Source: Chelydra serpentina (taxonomy: Eukaryota; Chordata; Testudines; Chelydridae). Taken from it: a DNA stretch of 64,000 bases. The DNA lies in the NCBI GenBank assembly GCA_037349315.1, contig JBAIAC010000004.1:78050501-78114500 (forward strand), in the 5' to 3' direction. Under the pieces are notes generated by a model. That model was not told the origin of the DNA and did no database searches. It was given only the letters and a program-made list of their open reading frames with translations. The first letter of the stretch is position 1. The number at the start of each line of letters is the position of its first letter. Of the stretch, positions 58,544 to 64,000 are shown piece after piece. Both the position numbers and the translations under genes were made by a program.

Positions 58544-58988
58544 GGAGAACAGAGATCAAGGATCCTACAGTGATATCCAGCAAAAGAGTGAACGCAGGCG
58601 AATGTATTCATCAGATGATGTATTTAGTGAAGAAAAACATCCTTCCAGACCATCAGTAGATTACCTTGTCGAAAAAGATGCCTCTTATAGCTTTAAGAAG
58701 AATGAAAAACCATATGCTGCACAAACTAAGAAAGAAAATTCTCAAAAGCCAGAGATCTATGCAACAGTTGAAACTCAAATTCCATCTAAAAGCCTATTAG
58801 AAGAACAGAGCTCAGTGCCTTTGTCTACTCACCATTCAGTGAATGCACAAATGGGGTCAGCTCAGGTTTCAGCTTCTCTCCCCAGAAATTACCAGAAAAC
58901 TGATACCTCTAGGTTAACATCTGTGGTTACACCAAAACCTTTTGGTGCCCAGTCAAGAGGAATCTCATCACTTCCCAGATCATTTACG
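58544..58988 (+). CDS. LMO7: LMO7 exon M: Ser-rich linker
   Basis: This 445-nt exon (one base plus 148 codons) encodes (R)ENRDQGSYSDIQQKSE, RRRMYSSDDVFSEEKHPSRP, then VSASLPRNYQKTDTSRLTSV, VTPKPFGAQSRGISSLPRSF and a final T. The repeated SLPR-[NS]-[YF] phrases and TSVVTPKPFG are LMO7-specific and separate it from LIMCH1. The acceptor is CTCCTTAG and the donor is ACG|GTAAAA, phase 0. The region is probably disordered and phosphorylated. The next exon continues with MDD, as in human SYTMDD. Confidence 0.95.
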
Positions 58989-59791
58989 GTAAAACTCCTT
59001 CAATTTCTTCATGTTTGTGAATGTTACTATCTTGAATAATTAACCCAGTAGCTGTTTTAACTGTTTCATGCATTTAGTTTTAAATTTCCTGCCCCTGTTT
59101 AACAAAGGATGTATTAATAATGGAGCAGATAATTCTGTCAGTGCTTAAAGAATTGCTGATGTTTATGTACTTAAAATGATCATCTGTTTCCTATGAATAT
59201 ACGTCAGATAAATATATTGGTACAATACTTTTTTATAAAAGTTCGTGTTTTCTTGCCAGAAAATGTATTGACGTATCAGTACATTTTTCTGAAACTTACT
59301 TAGCATAATTATACTTTTAGCTGATGTAAATTGTCATTCCATCAAAGTCAATGGAATGAGAACAATTTTACACCAGCTGAGCATCTGACCCTTAGTATAT
59401 TGTTAATTAAACCTAATATGGGCAATCAGCATATCTACATAAATTGTATTCTTTTCCATAATTCCCTAGCCTTCCCTAATTTTGAAACTGATGTGTCTAA
59501 AAGCATGCTATTTTAATGCATTTCTTTTAAATCCAAGCCTGAATGTTATCCTGCTCAAATGCATCTGATGGGGGGAAAACCCATCTTGCTCTTTTAGTAA
59601 TAGTGGATAATAGGGTAGCGCGTGTGGCAATGGGAAATTGCATCGAAAGAATGGATGGAGAAAAAGATAAGAAAACTTCTGTGGTTGAGCTCTCTGGTCT
59701 CTTTAGCTTAGTTTGCTGAGAACCAAAGGTTTTTATGCTTAAAATAAAAAAGCAGCATGTGCCTATATAAACAACAACATTTTCTTTCCAG
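58989..59791. other. Intronic sequence, weak ancient repeat
   Basis: An intron of 803 nt. The stretch 59325-59395 holds AAAGTCAATGGAATGAGAAC and ACACCAGCTGAGCATCTGAC, wording typical of an old dispersed sauropsid repeat. Nothing coding was seen. The minus-strand frame at 59527-59835 overlaps the next exon and is a shadow. Confidence 0.5.
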
Positions 59792-60109
59792 ATGGACGAT
59801 GTCCAGAAATATAATGGAGAAGTAGATGGAGCCAAGAGATCTCAACCTTTGCTCACCAGCTATTCATTTTCAACACTGGAAGCAGGACCACTTCTCTCTG
59901 CAGCTGCAATGACAAGTGGTGGTGAGGAGGAAAAGGAAAGCATTAAAAGAAAAGAGTCTCCTACACTGAGAGCCTCTGCTACATCCCAATACCAGGATGC
60001 AGTGTCCCCTGGTCTTAAATCAGAGTATTATACTCATCCTGACCCTATTACAATTGCATCTTCTTCAGAAATAAGAAGCCTGCCAGAGCCAGAGGTTTCA
60101 GTGTCACAA
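59792..60109 (+). CDS. LMO7: LMO7 exon N: linker before the PDZ domain
   Basis: One hundred and six codons, phase 0 at both ends, starting MDDVQKYNGEVDGAKRSQPL and ending EIRSLPEPEVSVSQ. It is Ser/Thr/Pro/Glu-rich and low in hydrophobics, a disordered spacer. The MDD..KYNG-[ED] start matches human LMO7, and the rest is less conserved. The acceptor is TTTCTTTCCAG and the donor is CAA|GTGAGT. The PDZ-domain exons expected next are not found before 64000. Confidence 0.93.
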
Positions 60110-61700
60110 GTGAGTTTGGAAAATACATAATTACCCCTAGGAGTACTAGGACAGTGTGAACAATGATTATAAAAACTGTAGGCTAACATGCTTCACCAAT
60201 AAGAGAGGTATTCAGAGAAACAAATAACTCATTTTACTTAAGAAGCGTTTCTCTTTCCCATGGAGTATGAAAAAAGGAATACTTGGCCTGTGTAATTTGT
60301 TCGTTTGATTACTACAATCTTTCTAAACCTCTTTTCTCTGTTTTGACTCTGTTTCTTGTAAAAATTGAGCCAAACTTTCAGCTTAGCATTAAGCAGGTTT
60401 CTATTTTTGTACTCAGAATTATTTGCAGCAGCAATTAAGGTCACTGGGATGTTGAAGAAGCTGGTTTGTGGGTTTAATTAGGTTAGTTGCACTAGCGTTT
60501 ATTTGCACCCTCAAACTTTAGGTCGCTAAATGAATGCCAGCTTCTGAAAATCTGACCTTTAAATGTGCCTCACTCCAGATTTCACTTTTTACTTCAATGG
60601 CTTGAGGCAGGGATTTTTCCCCAATAATTCTTTTATTTGGTTTACTCTGACTGTATTCACTAATAACTTTCAAAAATAAATCACTTCCTCAGTATTTGCC
60701 TGTTTAATGGAAAGTTTCCAACTTTGGTTCAGAAGTTAGGTCTTGTGCTTTACTTTCAGAGCTCCAGGGCACGTAAGGTGTCATAATCCTTCCACTGCTG
60801 ACTGCTGTTTCCTGCCCTCAGTCCCTTGTTTCAAATGTAACCTGAATACCAATAGTGTCAGCTGTCAGTAGCTTCTTGCAACAGTTGACAACATCACTAA
60901 CTCCCAAGACCATGCTGGGAGTCGCATTCTCTACATTGTTTATGCTGCTGTAGATAGCAATTATGTCAGCTGTTGGAAGGAAAATACAGGACCCTGAATT
61001 CCAATTGGTGCAATCACTTCCTGCTCTATTTTTGTTTTAAAATAGATTTGCAAATATTACTTTGAACAGGTTTTTTTTTTAAACCAACTTTGAAATGAAA
61101 AAAATTTCAGTTTACACTACAAGCTCCTAGCATTGTTGCCAGTCTTGTCATCCTACTTTATTTAATCAAAGGTTCTCTGACAGTATGATTGTTGCATGTA
61201 GGAGGAGGAGACGGTTTCAGTGCATTGCAGTAAAAGGAATTATATTAGTTTAGATATGGGTTCTTTTTTGTGGTTCATGTGAGCTGAATGGAAACAAACT
61301 TTTCTGAGTCAGATTTCATTCTATTCTCTGACTGAGCCTAGCTGGGGCTTGGTTATCAGGTATGTGATGATAAACTCTCCTGCCTGGCAAATGAGGCTTT
61401 TTTTTTTTATACAGCATGCGTCAAACAAGCTATAGTTAAGGTGGGAATGCCTTTCCCACAAATTCAGATGTCCACTTGTGTGCTGGTAAGCACAGCCAAG
61501 TGAGAGACTAGTATCTCTGTGAACCACTGAACCATTCATGTGGAGTTTGTAGAGCGCTGTAGGCATTGGGGTGGACCTGTCCAAATGGTGCAGTTCAGCG
61601 CATGAAGCCAGATTGCCCTTCTGTTGAGAGCTGGGCTTGAGGAGGGAGAACACTTCTTCAGACTGAGAAGATGAAAATAATAGACATGAGACCTTCTTGC
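60110..61700. other. Intronic sequence after the last visible exon
   Basis: This is AT-rich. A search by eye for the PDZ exon found nothing. Open frames such as 61321-61653 on the minus strand have no domain. No named repeat was recognised. Confidence 0.5.
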
Positions 61701-62621
61701 AGGGTGGATTGATATAAATCTGAGCAATTCAAATCACTGATTTAAATCGAGTTTAACTGGTTCTGCATTTGTATTTTTCAGTTATTTTCCTAAAGAAAGG
61801 TTGATTCTCATTAGTTTATTTGCATATCAGAATGTGTTGATATGCAAATGAATCTAGTCTATACACTAAATTAGATACTACTTTTGCTAATTAGGAGAAT
61901 ACACTATCTATACACGTTTACTTAAGCAGTTATATAGCTTAACACATTTATTCAGGTTTTTAATTGTTACTTTTTATTATGATAGAAAATGGTGAATGAT
62001 GCATTTCTTATTTACTAGACTGATTTGCAAGTACATTGGAATTCAATAAAAATAGCTTTATTTAATAAAAGCTCATTAAAATATTACCTTAAATATGCTG
62101 GACATGTAAACTTTTTTCCTTATCAAAACATATTTTGCATTAAAACCAATTTATTTATTGAACAAAGGAAGTAGTATCTATAGTTTAGTAAACTGAAGTG
62201 ATTTTTTCTGATCACCATGTCCTTCAAAACTTTAGAACTAGTAGAACTCTCTTGTATCTAGTTTTAATCCCTGGATTAGAAGAAGAAAACAAGCTTTCCT
62301 ATGTTTTAATTTGTCATTGAACTGAACTAGTTGAATACATTGAAATGAAGAAAATAATCTCTCTGCACCTGCAGAAGAGACTACTGCTGTCAACTGCTAG
62401 TTTAGTACTTCAACACTCTCTGGTTCCAGTGCTCGTGACTTCTCCTAGTTCAGCAGTTTGATTTTCTTTAAAACTTTAAATGATTTTTTTAATAAATTAT
62501 AGTAAGTTTAGGTGTTAGCATTTGTTGTCATAATTTCAAATGTAACTTTAAATACATTTTTCTTTTTAGAAATAAACCTATTTAATTTAAATAAAAAATA
62601 TCATTGATTTTTATCCACCCT
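61701..62621. mobile_element. AT-rich non-autonomous DNA transposon, about 0.92 kb
   Basis: The left edge reads AGGGTGGATTGATATAAATC. The right edge reads GATTTTTATCCACCCT, which inverts to AGGGTGGATAAAAATC. Multiple ATTTAAAT-type blocks lie just inside both ends. It contains no significant open frame. Target duplications were not resolved, so the superfamily is open. Confidence 0.6.
61818..61849. repeat. 12-bp inverted repeat with octamer motifs in both arms
   Basis: ATTTGCATATCA (61818-61829) and TGATATGCAAAT (61838-61849) are exact complements across an 8-nt loop. Each arm holds ATTTGCAT/ATGCAAAT, the POU-factor octamer. It lies within the transposon-like block at 61701-62621. Confidence 0.85.
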
Positions 62622-63320
62622 ACATTTATGGAACATTTAATAGCCAAAAGCTTTCTTAATATATGATACTCTATTGAACTTACTCAATATATTATAGTAA
62701 CTGTAGTATAATGTTCTCTTTATATTTACTGACATCAGTTGTATAGCAAGAAAAGTAAAAGCCAATTTAAATAATATAAGGGCCTTTACTGGTTTATAAG
62801 CTAATTGCTGTATCTTGGACTAATAATTAACTCAGAAATATCTGTCCTGAACTTATATACTGTGAATGTCTGTGACTTTATTGGCCAAGATGATTACCTG
62901 GTAAATGGAAGGAAATGTCACATTGGTGTATTTCAGTATCTTCCTCTTCTGCTCCCTGAGCTCTGACTATTGTAAACCCCTCTGCACAACTGGCTATTGC
63001 CCTCAGACTTGCCCAACCATACGGCTGCCTTTGCTCGTAACCCCCTCTTCGTGTCATCCCACCCAGTCTTATTACTCGCTATATTTTCCCTGCTCCTCCT
63101 TGCGCATTGTAATTTAGCTCTTCCCCCATCACTAATAAGAATAATTTCTCTGACTGAATTGTTTTGATATTAATGTATATGGTGTTAGACAGTGACATGA
63201 TGAGGGTAGAGGCCAGAAATTAGAATGACAAAATGTGTAAGCATATGGATGGAGATTTGAGGACAGTTATTCAGAACAGTGTAGAATGTCCAGGAATTAT
63301 GCAGATCTTTGTATTCTTCT
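62622..63320. other. Intronic sequence, no feature seen
   Basis: AT-rich intron with a C-rich patch at 62940-63090 whose frame (62905-63117) shows no domain. No assignable repeat was seen. Confidence 0.5.
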
Positions 63321-63600
63321 TCGAGTGCTTGCTCATGTCCATTCAATTTAGGTGTGTGTGCTTGCCACATATACCGGTGCCGAATGTTTTTCCCTCAGCA
63401 TTATCCGTAGGGGACCGGCTCTGGCACCCCCTGGAGTCGCGCGCACATGCCATGGTATATAGGACTTTGCCAGTTCTCCCCACCCTCAGTTTCTTCTTGC
63501 CACCAGTGACGGTGCTGGAACTGTTGCTGCTTCAGCTACGGCTGTTGCTGCTCATTCGTACAAACTAGTTATCTCCTGTAGCAATAGCGGCCTACTCTGC
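63321..63600 (+). mobile_element. Retroelement 5'/promoter-like fragment with TATA box
   Basis: A GC-richer block contains TCGAGTGCTTGCTCATGTCC, CCGTAGGGGACCGGCTCTGG, then CATGCCATGGTATATAGG and a pyrimidine-rich CTCCCCACCCTCAGTTTCTT. TATATAGG at 63456-63463 is placed like a core promoter. I recall similar text as an abundant turtle repeat, but whether it is an LTR or a LINE 5' region cannot be decided here. The frame at 63233-63568 is not a gene. Confidence 0.5.
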
Positions 63601-64000
63601 CACAGTAAAGGGTTTAGTATTGGCATACTCGTTTTGTGAAAATGTCCATTTAACACTTCATTTAGACTTCTTTTGGTTGAAAATGTTGTTTATCATTTTC
63701 TCATTTTGATAATGTTGAAAATATTTCACTTTGACTTTTATAATGTCAATTAATTTTGTTTCAGCTTTTATATTATCATATTACATTATATTGTAGTGTT
63801 TCAATATTATCAAAATGAAATAATATTTTTCATAGTTCTAAGTTGAATTTTTCAGATTTTTTGTTTCATGGTAAATTTTAAAATGTTAGAATTTCCCAGG
63901 GAATGGACATTTTGGTTTCTGAGGAGCTCTAGTAATTTGCTTACTAGAAGACCCCCGTGTTCATACAGAATCCATTCATTAGAACTCCACGCAGAGGCAA
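63601..64000. other. Intronic sequence to the window end
   Basis: This is very AT-rich, with repeated AATATT-type and TTGAAAAT-type words at 63660-63870 that can pair. No exon or named element was recognised. Confidence 0.5.

Larger units (their letters stand above)
8613..60109 (+). other. LMO7: LMO7 gene, internal part (14 coding exons, open at both ends)
   Basis: This is the exon-bearing span of LMO7. In mammals LMO7 is a scaffold of adherens junctions that binds afadin and alpha-actinin and is also reported to bind emerin and shuttle to the nucleus. Joining the fourteen exons listed below gives 1069 uninterrupted codons. Every junction phase agrees and every intron is GT-AG. The order seen is CH C-terminal part, acidic/DUF4757-like linker with repeated DD motifs, coiled coil, then Ser/Pro linker, which matches LMO7. 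The paralogue LIMCH1 shares the CH and linker signatures. LMO7 is preferred because of the stretches TSVVTPKPFG and GISSLPRSFTMDD and the VERLFQK junction. Exons for the start of the CH domain, the PDZ domain and the LIM domain are not in the window. No promoter or polyadenylation site is expected here. Confidence 0.93.

Noticed and set aside
59527..59835. 102-residue minus-strand frame
   Set aside because: It overlaps exon N antisense and intron. No domain is present.
63233..63568. 111-residue open frame near the window end
   Set aside because: It runs through a repeat fragment with a TATA box. The Leu-rich end is repeat-derived and no known domain is visible.

Overview
The window is vertebrate nuclear DNA, probably from a turtle or a close sauropsid relative. 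The evidence is AT-rich introns bounded by GT-AG sites, abundant CR1 LINE copies on both strands with ATTCTATG- or TTCTTATG-type 3' tails, a tRNA/CR1 chimeric SINE, MIR relics, and many short non-autonomous DNA transposons (hAT-, Tigger- and Harbinger-like). The species is inferred from the repeats and was not tested. Nothing resembles bacterial operons, CRISPR arrays or phage.

The only cellular gene supported is LMO7 (LIM domain only 7) on the + strand. Fourteen consecutive coding exons lie between 8613 and 60109. They join in one continuous frame of 3207 nt (1069 codons) with consistent splice phases. They cover the C-terminal part of the calponin-homology (CH) domain, the Ser/Asp-rich linker (LMO7/LIMCH1-specific, DUF4757-like), a charged coiled coil and the Ser/Pro-rich linker. 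The first part of the CH domain lies before the window, and the PDZ and LIM domains lie after it, so the gene is open at both ends.

Layout: 1-8612 is intron with CR1, hAT and GC-rich transposon debris. 8613-8719 is a CH exon. 8720-43018 is a 34.3 kb intron holding most of the mobile elements, including a nested locus at 10325-12397. 43019-44287 holds three exons that finish the CH region and start the linker. 46366-49516 is a dense block of five exons separated by 300-410 nt introns. 51331-60109 holds a 30-nt microexon, two coiled-coil exons and two linker exons. 60110-64000 is intron.

The most notable biology is in the 46366-51360 block. The introns after five successive exons all split an AG|N codon (phase 2), and the cassette exons 47029-49516 plus the microexon all have lengths divisible by three. 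They carry six copies of an eight-residue motif, roughly K-D-D-[LM]-x-x-R-[KR], several preceded by acidic Ser/Asp clusters. This looks like a modular, skippable repeat array within LMO7. No wholly new system was found. The rest is ordinary intron and repeat sequence, with several transposon insertions whose exact target-site duplications can be read directly.
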